A DNA stretch of 64,000 nucleotides from Populus alba. Its lineage: Eukaryota; Streptophyta; Magnoliopsida; Malpighiales; Salicaceae. A program made the translations under genes and the position numbers. The DNA lies in NCBI RefSeq assembly GCF_005239225.2, contig NC_133293.1, forward strand, positions 21,358,333 to 21,422,332, given 5' to 3'. Below the pieces are notes generated by a model, which saw only the letters and a program-made list of their open reading frames with translations, did not search any database and was not told where the DNA came from. Shown here one piece after another: positions 1 to 12,421 of this stretch. The number at the start of each line of letters is the position of its first letter. Position 1 is the stretch's first letter.

Positions 1-202
1 TTATCATAATTTTTGGGCTCTTTATATTGATTTTTGAGTTTAATAAAGAACCCTTTTTTTCCTTTTCTTGATTTTGTTTATTGGAATCATAAGATTTTTT
101 TCTTTTAAGTGATATAATGATAATTTATGTTTGTCTCTTAATGGATGACAAGGACAAAGTCTTTTAGTGATTTTTTGTTGTTGTTGATGTTATATATGCA
201 AG

Positions 203-2691
203 GTGATAGCAGATTTTGATGGAACATTAACCAACTACTTCGTGAACGGTCGTCGAGGGCAAAGTATTTTACTGTCTTAATTATGGTTATGTTTGTGCAG
301 TTGAAAATCTGTAATGAATTTGGACTTTTGAGTTTCTTGTGATGGCAATGCGTAGGCAGTCACGGAATTTTGAAGCAGGGGAACGCGGAGTATGATGATA
401 AGAGGCAGGCATTGTATGAGTACTATCATCCATTAGAATTCTCCCCAACAATTCCAGTTGAAGAGAAAACTAAGCTCATGGAAGAGTGGTATGTCACTCT
501 ATTTATTGTGTCCCAGCTATTTTGGATTACCGTTACTAATACGATGATTTGACAAATTTGCTATTGTGGTTTATAAGCACCTAAATGATTTATAGTGTTT
601 TGATTTTAGTTGTAGTTTGGGAAACTGAAGTAATAGTTTTTCCAATGCAGGTGGGGGAAAACCCATAATCTTCTGATTGAGGGAGGCCTCACATATGATG
701 CAATCAAGGAGTCTGTTACTAGCTCTGCAATTGCTTTCAGGGATGGTGTGGTTGAACTTTTTGAGTTTTTGGAGGTAAAATTTTGTCATTTCGAGATAAG
801 GTTTTGAGCTTTGTCTTTTCTAAATAGGGGTATTCATGTCAAGTTGTATATCACCAAATTTGCTTGTGTTTGTAATTCACAGGAAAGAGACATTCCAGTT
901 CTCATATTCTCTGCGGGGCTTGCAGATATCATAGAGGAGGTTAGTTTACAATATATGCTTTTCTGGTGATTCTGTACTATAACAAAGTGCCTTAACCAAC
1001 TGATTTCTATGGTACCTTTGGCCGCACTTGCTTCTTCTTTTCACTGTGCCAGGTCCTGAGACAGAAAGTCCATAGATCTTTTAAGAATGTTAAGATTGTT
1101 TCAAACCGAATGGTATTTGATAATGATGGTCGCCTCATTTCTTTCAAAGGTATCATTTTCTTTCTGGCTTACATGACCACTGTTTCAACATATGTTTTTG
1201 GCCTCTCCACATAATGGTACCTAGCAGAAATATCACTTTACGTTGGAGTCAATGCCAGTAATCTGTCTTTTTCCAATTAAGAATAATCTCTCTTTTTCCA
1301 ATTAAGTGAGTGGTCTATGCTTCTAGGGTTAGTGCCCAGTTTTTATAAAGGCAAGGACCTCAGCTTCATGCCATGTTCTCTCTTGCTTACTAGTGCCTTT
1401 GTCATATCAAACCTAAAAAGGTTACATGCTTGTTTCTTTGTTTCTTTTTTTTTTTAGAAGTTTGAAACATTGATCAAATTTTATTTGTGATGTTGCCTAT
1501 TTGTTCTTCTGTATGTTAGAATGATCCTGTTTCTGGTGTGCTATTTCATTGCAGGGAAGTTGATCCATAGTCTAAATAAAAATGAGCATGCTCTTGAGAT
1601 GGCTGCTCCTGTTCATGAACATTTCGGTGATGGTGATGGTCCGATCAATGACAATGCTTCTGTAAGGAAGAGAACCAATGTCCTGCTCCTTGGTGATCAC
1701 CTGGGAGACTTGGGGATGTCTGATGGATTAGACTATGAGACTCGAATTTCTGCTGGTTTCCTGTGAGTGTGTAAAATTGCTTGATCTTTACCTGATTATC
1801 TCTACCATACCCCCCCCCCTAGTTTTCACCAATATTGGCTGAATTCTGGTTCCCAAAGGGTTTAAAGTTTTGTTACCCGTTTACATAATACTGAATGTAC
1901 CTGGAAAGGCAGGTGAAAAAAATGCATGATAGGAACTCAAAATTCTGTTGGGCATTTGGACACTGTACTGTTAATGGAAGTTGTGTGAGACGAGTTATGG
2001 ACTTCCAATATTGCTTGCCATAATATGGAATGATTACCGGAGGGAAATTTAACAGGGATATTTTCTTGGTTTGTTTGTGTTTTTGAATGTTTGTGAGATG
2101 CAATGTTAAATGTCTTGGGCTTATAACCAAGAGGTTTCAGGTTTGAAACATGAGTAGTCGCCGCATGTGAGGATATTGAAGTGTAGAACTATGTGAAAAC
2201 TTCTCTTTCCAGAACCATCTTTCAGTTGGAGTAATTGCATTTTTGTATGCTAAACAATGGGTTCATTAGTTTCTCAATCACCTGAAACTGCTTTTTCAGG
2301 AATGACAACATTGAGAACAATCTCAGTAACTACCGCAAAGCCTTTGATGTGGTTTATCTGGTGAGTTGATGTCTTTGTTATCTTTGTCCTTTATTTTTCT
2401 AGAGTGGTCTTGCCAAGCCACCCTACCCAAGGTCAGCATGAAGCTTGGGTTAAACTCCTATAATCAGGAGAAGCTTGCATGAGGGTCGATTACTTCTGAT
2501 AAGAGACTGGGGCATTCATTTTGTGTTCCTTTAAGGGTGAGAGTGATGCAGAGAGGGAATTTATGTGAAAAACCACACCTTCATTTATGCTGCAACTTCA
2601 AATTTTGACTGAAGTTCATTTCTTGCAGAATGATGCACCTATGTGGGGAGTAGTCAAGCTTGTTTCTCAGATGTGCTCAACGGTCAACTGA
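203..2691 (+). CDS. Cytosolic 5'-nucleotidase III-like (pyrimidine / m7GMP 5'-nucleotidase), 3' part
   Basis: Predicted to remove the 5'-phosphate from pyrimidine (or 7-methylguanosine) mononucleotides in the cytosol. Exons: 203-263, 356-488, 651-774, 883-939, 1053-1149, 1555-1762, 2300-2360, 2629-2691; phases agree and give 267 residues plus a TGA stop. The first visible exon carries HAD motif I, VIADFDGTLT, with the nucleophile and acid/base Asp. FSAGLADIIEEV matches motif II of human NT5C3, and GDHLGDLGMSDG is the metal-binding motif IV. The N-terminal exon or exons lie to the left of the window; bases 1-202 are intron. All catalytic motifs are intact, so the gene looks functional. Family assignment is firm; substrate preference (UMP/CMP or m7GMP) cannot be read from the sequence. 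A short tandem duplication in intron 5 (about 1262-1307) has no coding effect. Confidence 0.9.
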
Positions 2692-3377
2692 AGTTGTTTG
2701 CATTCTACATCAATAAAATACTTAAGCTCATCTCAGGCTTTGATCAAGTGGAGATGTGAACTAGACTTAACCTTAACCCGTGATTTTCTTTCCACTGAAA
2801 GTGTCTTCCATGAGAAATTTATGGGATATCATTTCCCAGGGCAAGGATGCTGTCAGAAGATGCTCATTGCTAGAATAGTCAGGATTCGAGACACTGTTTG
2901 TAGCTCATTTGGTCCGAAAGCAATTAGATCTTGTGTGATGCTAAGAATCTATGTATTCAAGGCTCATACGTATTTATGCCATCCTTTATTTAAACCAAGT
3001 TTATCTTCTCCTGTATCATGCTTATGCCAAACTGAAATAAATGAACCTGTTATTTGAAGGTCAGCAGGTTCAGTTCCCATTAACTGAAATAAATGAACCT
3101 GCATGCATGTAGTGGTTAAACGAGACATGAACCCATGCACGGGAATTGGTATATATAACCTAAACTTTATCGAGGACCAAAGCTACAACCCCTTTTTTTT
3201 TCCACTGCATTCATCGAGATTTGTAAAGAAATTTGACTGTCAATCTTCCGGCACGCCTTTCAAGTTCCCAAAGGCACTATATAAGCACCACCCTTCTCTT
3301 GATTTGTATCATCTGAGAAATATTGCAAACGAAGATCTTTCATTGTTTAAAAGTTATTGGTGTGCTGCAAGGACAAG
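2692..3377 (+). other. 3' UTR of the nucleotidase and promoter of the next gene
   Basis: No convincing coding potential. An AATAAA-like signal near 2711 and further A-rich motifs near 3036 probably serve the nucleotidase mRNA. The last 100 bases are the promoter and 5' leader of the small gene that follows. A 119-residue open frame at 2698-3057 lies in the 3' UTR, has no ATG-supported start and resembles nothing I know. Confidence 0.5.
3278..3284 (+). promoter_or_regulatory. TATA box of the small Gly/Ser-rich gene
   Basis: A canonical TATATAA lies 94 bases before the ATG at 3378. With transcription starting about 30 bases downstream this leaves a leader of about 65-70 bases, normal for a plant gene. 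It supports the small reading frame as a real transcription unit. Confidence 0.6.
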
Positions 3378-3587
3378 ATGTCTGGAAACGACAAATCATC
3401 TGGTATTACTGGTGGTGCTGGTGCAGCTAAAGCTCCTGGTAGTGGTTCTACTGGTTCTGTCTCTGGCTTTGACTCAGGAGCAACAAAAGATGGGACCATG
3501 AAAGCTCCCGGTCAAGATGTTCGCATTTCGATGGAGGGTTTTGAGAAAAACCCTGCTGGATATTTTCGTGACTTGCAAAAGAAGTGA
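3378..3587 (+). CDS. Small Gly/Ser-rich plant protein of unknown function, 69 aa
   Basis: Single-exon frame starting at the ATG at 3378 (MSGNDKSSG). The first 35 residues are rich in Gly, Ala and Ser and likely disordered. The C-terminal half is more complex and contains KAPGQDVRIS and GFEKNPAGYFRDLQ, which look like conserved sequence, not chance. There is no signal peptide, membrane segment or recognised domain. A TATA box at 3278, a short leader and an AT-rich 3' region make it look like a compact, intronless, expressed gene. It lies about 690 bases after the nucleotidase stop in the same direction. Function is unknown. I have a weak impression of similar short plant proteins with an RIS..FE.(N/D)P.GYF motif but cannot name one. 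Confidence 0.6.
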   Translation: MSGNDKSSGITGGAGAAKAPGSGSTGSVSGFDSGATKDGTMKAPGQDVRISMEGFEKNPAGYFRDLQKK

Positions 3588-4165
3588 AAGAAGATGGAGA
3601 ATCTGAGGTCGAAGAATAAATAACATGTTGCTTTTTTTATTTGTCATTTTAATGCCAACGAAATTTAAAATGCTGCCCTAGCAGCACTTGTTTTAGTGCC
3701 TACTTTGCTCTCTTCACAGTTCTTTATAAGCATTTTAAGTCTATTTGCAGCAATTATCAATTCTATATAACTTTGCTAAAATAACTGTGAAGAAAGCAAC
3801 TTCATGATATTCTTAAAGAACGATGGCTTCCACCGTAATTAAAGACATCATGTACATGTGAAGTACAGGTGAAATAAAATAATGAAACTGTATGCGACAT
3901 TATGCATGGAAATTACTGTAGGGAGATGGTTATTATCCGTCGTAAGAAAAGGATGATAGTTACATTCCTGGTCCGAAAACTACATTTGGAATATACAAGG
4001 AACCTCGAAAACAAATCACTAGATGGCTGTGTCAGCCTAATTATTTCCTAAAAAACCATGTATTGCAGAGGGGAGGGGGCTAGAGTAATCAAATTTAGAG
4101 AAGATTATAGGAACTCAACTCTATAGGAGGTATTCAACATGATAACAGCCGATGCAGCCGGTGTA
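3588..4165. other. Convergent 3' regions
   Basis: Region between the stop of the small gene (+) and the stop of the NT-C2 gene (-). It contains AT-rich sequence and presumably the two 3' UTRs and polyadenylation signals. I see no further gene. Confidence 0.5.
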
Positions 4166-7100
4166 TCAGCAAATAGTTACATCTCTTGATGAATTTTCAT
4201 CTACGGGTAGCGTCAGCTGGGTGTAGTGGAACTCAATTTGAAGTCGATGGTGAAGGGGTGTTGATGCCATCAAACCCTTCTTGATATCAGCCTGCAATTC
4301 CCTTAAAGGGATTGCAGCCAAGAAACTCTTGATATATTCCTTGCATGACTCCTTTCCTTTACACACAATCTCTTCTTCCATCGGAGTCTTTTCTCCCTCG
4401 TTTGGACTTGATGGCAGATTCCTATCAGCTGGAGTTTTTTCCTTGGATCTGCTTGGTTGCACTTTGTTGCCGACAGTTTTTTCATCTGATCCTTCAGTTT
4501 CCTTTGGTAGTTTATGGATTGTCGTATCTTTGTCAAATTTTAGGACATAGGCTTGATTGCATCCCTCATAAAGCCTCTCTCCCAGTGTGTCAATGATATA
4601 GTAAGCATCCCGTTCAACCTTGAGGACAAAAAAGTGGTCATTCCAACTTACAACGTAGACCAAAGGGTCAGAATTATTAGACCAGTATGACCCATGATGA
4701 CTAATCTCCTGCCAAATACTGTCAAAGGACATTGCACCATGAAGGAAGTCAAAATCTCCTTCTAGGCCTTCTGGATGGAAGAATCCAATGAAGGACTTTT
4801 CTGGGACAACTGAAAGAGGACAAATTTTAGCTTGAAGAATTGTCTCAAGGTCAAAGTGCTTGTCAGGAAATCGTTGCCTATAGTCCTCTTTCTCACAGAG
4901 ATTTCTCCACTCTAAAGATCCATTTCTGATCAGGCAGTCGAATTCAGACTTGATTGGCACTTCATATCGGTTAGACTGCAACCAATTAGCAATGAAAGCA
5001 ACCAGTGCCGTACAGGCACTTTGACCAGCAGCTCGCTCACTCCTCTGATCAATTGAAGCGAAAAAGACCTGTGCTTGGAGCTTCAGGTGCCTGTCACGGC
5101 TTATTACTTCTTTTGTCTCCCAGCTGCCTACAGCAAAATTGTCATCCCCAAATTCGGTGAATGATGATCTACTAGTAGTCGAACCTTCTTCCGATTTATT
5201 CCACTGCCAGAACAAAAGTAGTCTTAGAATGAAGTTGAACTCGTATAAATTATTAAGAGGCATAAAGCCGAAGCCAGAAGCCAGAAGCCAAATAAAAAAA
5301 GAAAAGGAAAAGGAAGGAACATAGCAAAGGGTTGAGTTGATATGTACCCCAAAACTGGACTCATCAGATGAGCTAAGCTGCCTGCGATCAAAATCAATGT
5401 CGTCACCACCCTCTTCTCCACAGTCCTTTTTCAAGAGAGGCTCGCCTTTAGATTTAGGCTTAGGGGATATAAAGCTCAGTTTCCTTTTCCTCCAAGCTAA
5501 GATTCCAAGTTTTGAACTCTGTTTCGAAGATTGTTCATGGTCTGATGCAGTTGAGTATTCGACATACAAAGATCCCATATCCGGTTTACAATGGTTATAG
5601 TATATCCAACTCTCATCTTCACCATTAGTTACAGCAATTGAATGGAATGATCGTCCAGCCTTGTTTGCATGCGCCAATGTTTCATAATTGAATGACAGCT
5701 GAGCACTAGCATCCCCGTTGCTCTCCTCCGATTCCCCCTCAGCATCATCATCGAGTGAATCTGTATCAAATGGGTAGTTGTCCTCACGATCTTCAATTCT
5801 GATACAGCACCTATCATTACTGTTCTCTTTGTGACAAGCCTTTTTTCTCACTTGGAGGCTTTTCACTTTTCTCAAACCTGCTTTAAGAACAGAAAGTTCA
5901 TCTCTCCTTGGTGATAGAGTTTCAAGAGAAGAGGGTGATGATGGGGCAGTCTCTATCACTCTCTGCACTGCTTGTAGAGGTTCTCGAATAGTTCTCAATT
6001 CCATCAACCTGAGAGACAACTGCATTATATTTGAACTAGTGTCAGAAATGAAACAGACATGAACTTTCGTTGTAGAACATATTGAAAGGAATGGACTTAC
6101 ATGAAGCAAGGGAGTGCCCTCAACGGTGCCATTGTGAACTGTTAAAGGAACAGCAATTTCAGCTTCTTTCTCCTTAGCTGTTGAAGCATATTCCGAGAGG
6201 TTTAATGTAGCGGTTCCAACTAAAAGAACCTTACTCCTTGGCCCTTGTTTCAAGCCCTGAACCATTAAAAACAAGGTTTTCTTATAATCAAAATCAGTAC
6301 AAGACTTTTCAATAAATCATTCTACTGCCTAACATCCGGGAGTAAAATTGAACAGTTCCAAGAAAGAAAGGCAAAACGAAAATTTCAGCATTATATGGTT
6401 AATTCACAACCAGTAATATGAAAACACATTATTAATCAAGAGAAGCAAATAAATCCTCAGTAGATATGTATTTCAAATATTACATCATGTTGACAAAATA
6501 TACATACCCATGTGAGATTTAGGTCACTGTCAAATAAACAACTGGACAAAGTAGCTTAAGGATCCAGAGCATAAACAAAACAAATTGAGAAAATCCTCCA
6601 GGAATATGCCACTTTACATGATCTGGCATGATAATAACATCCACCATGTGTGAAGCCAATCACTTCAAAATAGTCACCACACATATAAACCAAAAAAGAA
6701 AGCCACATAAGACTTGAATTGAAAGCTACAGGTACTCAAAAAGAACCCCCAATGATTTAGCTTATTGACCCAGTAAACTACACCAATTCTTCTGCATAAG
6801 CATATTCTTATACATATTGCAAACTTTGATATAACAAGTTAAAAAAAAATACAATTCATGTGAAAAACTCATTATATGATGACTGGAATACGAGTCATTA
6901 GAAGTTAAATAAAACACCCACAAAAAAAAAAAAAAGGAACACCTCCATTGTTATCCTGTATAATATCCAATTTCCTGGAACAAAGGAGAAATACATAAAT
7001 TCTTCATTAGCTATAGTTTTTCCCCTCAAGTATTCATCTTTATAGAAGTTCAAAAGCAAGGAAAAAAAAATTCAATAAGGCAATCTGACTCTAGACATCC

Positions 7101-7726
7101 AAAAAAATCACGTATTGACCAAAATTGTGGCTGCTATAAAGCAAGGAAAAAAAATTTCAATAAGGCAATCTGACTCTAGACATCCAAAAAAATCATGTAT
7201 TGACCAAAATTGTGACTGCTATAACATGCCATAATTAAGAGAGGGAGGAGATAGTTAAATGTCAAAGCACATGTCCATTCTGCTATCCAAAGTCAACCCT
7301 TCTGGGAAACAAAATAATTAATTTCAAAATTCAACAATCCATGAACAGATAATCAGTAAATGCAAAAGAGGAGAAAAGGAAATTTACACTGAAAACTGCA
7401 AAGGCAATTTCCCAAGGAAGAAAGACACCATCTTTATTTCCAGAAAGATTACACGCACTTATAAACTCTTCATTCCATTGAAAAACCCCATCACCTTCGA
7501 ACCCTCCTTCCTCGGTAAAATTCCGCTTTACAGACCTCCTAAAAGCAATACCCTTCTGACCTTTCCATTTTATCTCAACCACCAACCTCTTCTTGCTCTC
7601 ATCACTGTTTTGCTCTTCATCTTGTACCAAATCTAGGCCTTGCAGTTTGTGAACGATCAATTTGGCCTCAAATTTTCTCGATGACAGAGGTGGCCATGGT
7701 GGCCACCTCATCATCTTCACCACCAT
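4166..7726 (-). CDS. NT-C2 (EEIG1/EHBP1 N-terminal C2) domain protein, 734 aa
   Basis: Exons on the minus strand: 7726-7388, 6256-6101, 6019-5348, 5203-4166, all joining in frame. Residues about 10-165 form an NT-C2 domain: SRKFEAKLIVHKLQGL, VVEIKWKG, FQWNEEF, then GTATLNLSEYAS after intron 1. NT-C2 domains are membrane- or cytoskeleton-associated C2 variants without the usual calcium ligands. The middle is acidic and serine-rich, including a DDDAEGESEESNGDAS segment. The C-terminal third has WYW-type hydrophobic motifs (ANWLQSN, FIGFFHPEGLEGDFDF) conserved in the plant branch. The ATG at 7726 is followed by MVVKMMRWPPWPP, the typical start of this family. A possible cytoskeletal or trafficking role is inferred from the animal proteins only. 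Intron 1 is 1.1 kb and contains an 85-base tandem duplication. Confidence 0.85.
7056..7225. repeat. 85-bp tandem duplication in intron 1 of the NT-C2 gene
   Basis: Two adjacent copies, 7056-7140 and 7141-7225, both starting GCAAGGAAAAAAAA. They differ by only a few substitutions (for example CACGTATTG against CATGTATTG), so the duplication is recent. Confidence 0.9.
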
Positions 7727-8365
7727 TTCTGACTTAAAAGATAGAAACTTCTCTTTCCTAGAACAGAAAAGAGTGAAACTTTATCGGGAATGAGAGATTC
7801 GAAGTGATCTTGTGATCTCAGAGATATAGAGAGAATTTTAAGATACGGCTTTTGGAGATTATGGTAAAGATGGCAACAAATTCAGTGAAAGAGACTCGGA
7901 TAGAAAGGACAAGATAGATTATCTTCGCTTTCCTGTATTTCAGAGGAAAATGAAATCAGGGTGTGATTTTGACTTGGATTTTCTTGTTAGATCATAAGAT
8001 TTGGTAGAGATTGTCTCGGAATTCAAGGGTATAAGAATTCAAAGGAACATTTAATCATGATAAGAAGAAAGGAGTGGCCTTTAACTTAAAAAATTGAAAA
8101 AAAGAAAGAAGAAGAAGAAGAAGTGGGTTTGGTGAGAATATGAATATGGAAAATGGGGTTTGAAGGATTTTGAAATCTAAAAGGGAAGAGATCAAAGAAG
8201 AGAGGAGACTTGGTGAAGAGTAAGGGGTGTTTTTTTTTTTAATATATGGGTGGAATATGCCGTTGGTTATTTGGAGTTTGAAGGATATACAAAATCCAGT
8301 TAAGACTTGAGAGAGAGAGGAGAGAGAGAGAGGGACCGGCAAATGAATATAGAAAGGCATAAAAA
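7727..8365 (-). promoter_or_regulatory. 5' UTR and promoter of the NT-C2 gene
   Basis: Sequence upstream of the ATG at 7726. On the minus strand it is pyrimidine-rich, with TTC/CT runs at about 8098-8120 and a CT microsatellite at about 8309-8333, typical of plant core promoters and leaders. No clear TATA box was assigned. Confidence 0.4.
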
Positions 8366-9489
8366 TAAACCTAAGAACTAACGTCTTGATGTTACTATTG
8401 TGTTATTAAAAAAAATTATTATTATTATTTTAATATTTTTTATTTATTTTAATATATTATTGTCAAAAATAAATTTTAAAAAATAAAAAAAATTATTTTA
8501 ATATATTTTTAAATAAAAAATATTTTAAAAAATAATATCTAAAATACTTCTAAATAAATCCAAAATAACCTTCTCTTATATATATAAAGTTTGTGTTCAA
8601 AAATATGTTATTATGAATTTTTTTAAAAAATAATTTATTTTAGTTCTTATTATTATGTTTTTTTTATTAAAAAGAATAGCTTTCCTATTTTATTTTTCTA
8701 TTTATTATTAGTATTTATTGTTAAGGTCTCATGATAAAGTCACCCATGCAAAGATGTTAGAGTACCCACTACAATCGTGCCATTCGTATATTCAAGGTTT
8801 CAAGTTTAAGAATTAAATCGTAATTAACCATTGTATAGTGTGTCCTTATTCTGCCTCGTCATCTTAAAAAAATAATCGAACGTTGCCCTTTTACCTAAGG
8901 TATTTTTACAGTTTTCAAATCCTGTCTGGTTTGGAAGATTGATTTGAAACTCAACTATTTTAAAGATAAAATTAGATCGAGTTAAAGAAAGATTAAAAAA
9001 AAAAAAAAATTTAATATGATTCAAAAAAACCAGGTCAAAAATCTAATTATAACCTGTTAATCTTTTTTACTAAAATATTTTTGTTTTAATTTAAAAAAAT
9101 TAATTTAGATAATCAAATAACTCAATTAAAATTTAAAATCTTAATTTTAGACCGGGCCAGCAACGACTGGGTCTAAAAACTATGAGAATTTATGCATAAT
9201 CAGTTTTGTTTTGTTTTCTTGTATTTTTCTTATGGGAAGATATATGGTGAATAAAAAATGATAAGAAGAGTGTTCGTTTCCCATTTGATCACGACGGATG
9301 AGTGATCAGATCTTTAATTAATGTATTCTGCTAAATTTCCATGATGTGATCATCTTTATAACACTTTACTGTTTGTCAATGTCTCATTCTCCCCTCTAAA
9401 TTTGTGTGGCCACTAACAAAAGCAAGACCTCAAACTCTTTTTTTTCTTTTTTTATTTATTATATGTAAGAAATGGTGTAAATTAATTCT

Positions 9490-9492
<3 letters not shown>

Positions 9493-9545
<53 letters not shown>
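9493..9545. repeat. (AT)n microsatellite
   Basis: Uninterrupted AT dinucleotide run of about 53 bases. Confidence 0.95.
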
Positions 9546-9548
<3 letters not shown>

Positions 9549-10120
9549 ATGACAGACAAACATTGGCCTGCAAGATTCTTAGGATTAGTGATTGTTTACC
9601 CGCTTATGATAAGGGTTTCTCATATTAGGAAAATAAATTAATTTAAATATATCCCAATTATTTATAATTTGCCTGAACACGACAACGTGTTAAACCCATT
9701 CAAATTGCCTTTTGAATTATTATTATTATCAACCTTTCATGGCTAATTAGGTGAACATGAGACAAGACATCGTGGGCATTTAGCAAGCAGGAGAGTAATG
9801 AATTAGCTATTCAAACATTAAAACTTGCATATATTTCAATTAATTTTTATAAATTTTAAAATTAATAATTAAATAAGTCTTCAATGGCTATTAATATTAA
9901 CAATCATATTATATAATTTATAATTATTTGATATAAAGTTAGCTATGGTTTTTTTTAGATTTTAAAACTTTTTATTTATTTTTGAGTTTCGGGTTAGGTA
10001 TATAAATATCATCTATGTCCAACCTAACTACAGATTTCATATCCGTTCGTGTGAGGATCCATTAAAGTTGGAGTGGAAGGGACGTCCCTGCAAATCAATG
10101 GCGATGCTCTTGTGTAGAGT

Positions 10121-10327
10121 TTTGAGTGTGTTTGGCAGTGTGGTAGTGGTTACTTTTCAAATAGCTTTTTGTGCCGAAATACATACTAATGATATTTTTT
10201 TTATTTTTTAAAAATTATTTTTAATATCAGCACATCAAAACAATTCAAAAAGTACAAATCACACTCAATTTTAACAAAAAAAAAATTAAAATTTGACGAA
10301 ACGTAATTGAAACGCATAATCAAACAC
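10121..10327. mobile_element. MITE-like element, poplar-type GTGTTTGG family
   Basis: Starts GTGTTTGGCAGTGTGG and ends with the complementary AATCAAACACTC, giving short terminal inverted repeats of the GTGTTTGG type. The interior contains TGCCGAAATAC and ATATCAGCACATCAAAAC. From memory this organisation is extremely abundant in poplar introns and intergenic DNA. It has no coding capacity and would depend on a transposase supplied elsewhere. A target-site duplication was not established. Confidence 0.7.
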
Positions 10328-10850
10328 TCTCTTATGTTCGGTAGGCTCTGACCTAACGCACGCACCCGCTTTCTTTCCCTTTTTCCTTTTTTTTTTCAAA
10401 AAAAAAAAACTTCATTGAACGAAGAGTTTGTCTATAGTGGAATTAGGTGTTGTAGAGGGCAATGCCTAATATTAGATACATACGTAAGCAAGCCATCGTT
10501 GTCTAGATTGTGGCCAGAAATAAATAAATAAGCTACTGTCTAAATTCTTGAAGAATGTCACGTATAACGTATCTTATGCATCTTAGCCTAAACAATTAGG
10601 CTCTTTTAATCTATGTCACATCACTTATTTGACTTCGGGAAAATTACATGTTCTGCTGCTATGTTCTCTCTCTTTTTATATGATTTTTGCTTTTGTATAA
10701 TTTTTTAATGGACCGTGCTTTTTTCTAATGTTTTTTTGCCGGGTAGTGTTCCCTCCCGTCCAATTATGTCATTTTATGTGTCATGTGTCAAGTTTTAATT
10801 CGTTAAATCACAAAAAAATAACATGTCAAGATTAAGAAAAGGGACTAAAA

Positions 10851-10853
<3 letters not shown>

Positions 10854-10888
<35 letters not shown>

Positions 10889-10913
10889 ATAAAAAAAAAA
10901 AAAAAAAAAAAAA
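10854..10913. repeat. (TA)n run followed by a poly(A) tract
   Basis: TA dinucleotides from about 10854 to 10885, then almost unbroken A to 10913. Confidence 0.9.
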
Positions 10914-11883
10914 CAGAATCAAGTTAATGCGAAAGCAAACAAGGTTGTTGGTTTGGTTCTCTCAAGGTTTTTTTTTTTTTTTTTTGGCATATATCAATTT
11001 TCTAGCAGACACCATGTTGTTATGATTGTATATTGTGTAGGTTTAAGCTGGTAATGTAGTCTTTTGAATGTACCGAAACAATTCCAATTTTTGGGTGAGG
11101 TTTCGAATTCAGAATTGGAATCAAATCAAAAGAATGGACAGGACTTTACATTGTGTTTCTTCTCTAGGGGTAGACTAAAACCCAATAAAAAGAAAAATAA
11201 GGGTAAAAGATCAACTTGGATTGAAAATATCAATTTAAATTAATTTAATTTTTAAAAAAAAATTAAAATGATATTATTTAGATTTAAAAAAACTCAATAA
11301 AAAATTTAATAGCAGATCAACAGAATCAACGAGTTAACTCGGGTTTATAACCGAGTCAATTGAGCTTAATTTTTACATTTTTTAATCCAAACTAATTAAA
11401 GTTTTTGATTGATTTACTAAATCAATCTGAATCTTATAACTATAGTTTAAGCATGAGAAATTAGAAAGTTTGGTTGAGTATGCGTTCCGAAGACATGTGA
11501 CTTGCAATTCTTGAGGGCATCTAAATAAGACCTCCATATTATCATCCAAGTGCTTTCCTCCACAGGAGAGCAACGTGATCGTGAGGGCAAACTAGACAGA
11601 CCAAAGAAAAGAATTCTTGCAAAACCTGCTATCCTTCTCAGAAAACGTGTAGGAATATCTTCTTGGAAAATACAACGACAACCCTGACAGCTTCCTGTCG
11701 TTCAGTTAACGGAAGGTTAGAGCCCTCGTGTGCATGCATGGTGTCGTCGAATCATCTCTTCATCTCTAGCTTGCTCGTCGCAGCCCTTCTTGTTGTTAAA
11801 CCTAACTTGTTTAATTTGGAAAATCAAATAATCCGGAACCCATCTGGATTGATCGCATGATGGTTATCTTGGAAATTTCCTGA

Positions 11884-12065
11884 TCATCAAATCCAGATTA
11901 AATTTTAAGTTCAATAAAATAAAATTTGATTAATTCGATTAGATTTTTTTAGTGAAAAGATTAACCTTTCCTAATCAAATCCAGACTAAATTTTAAGTTA
12001 AATAGAATAAATATTAACCTAACAAAACTTAGTTAATTTGATTGGATTTTTAATGAAATGATTAA
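11884..12065. repeat. Imperfect tandem duplication, about 93-bp unit
   Basis: Two diverged copies beginning ATCAAATCCAGAYTAAATTT at about 11885 and 11978. Each ends in a GATTAACC-type motif, at about 11959 and 12060. Confidence 0.65.
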
Positions 12066-12398
12066 CCCGGTTATATAACATGCATAAAAAAAATATAAAA
12101 ACCCTTACAATAATCGAATCTGTTAGGAGTTATACTTTGTAATTTCTCAAAAATATAGAATTTATTATTAAAATAATAATTAAAATAATTTCAAGATCGC
12201 AAGATTATGCCACATTTCATGATTTTTTGTATTGCCTTTCCATTCCCTTTTAGATATAAATCGAATAAAAATTATAAGCTATAAGAACCGCAGAACTTGC
12301 ATTTCATGATGATTGATAGCTACAACCGATCACTTCCTTCTAGTACAAATATAAAAAATAAAATCAAAGGTCTCCTACGACTCTTGCCAATGAAGCGC

Positions 12399-12421
12399 AT
12401 ATATATATATATATATATATA
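12399..12421. repeat. (AT)n microsatellite
   Basis: Short AT dinucleotide run. Confidence 0.9.

Noticed and set aside
2698..3057. 119-codon open frame after the nucleotidase stop
   Set aside because: Starts at a non-ATG codon, lies in the 3' UTR and shows no family similarity.
3103..3501. 132-codon frame overlapping the small Gly/Ser-rich gene
   Set aside because: Spans the TATA box and leader of the real gene in another frame; its Leu/Val-rich tail is the frame-shifted reading of the Gly/Ala-rich region.
11382..11860. Two small open frames of 63 and 65 codons in the intergenic region
   Set aside because: No codon bias, homology, TATA context or splice partners.
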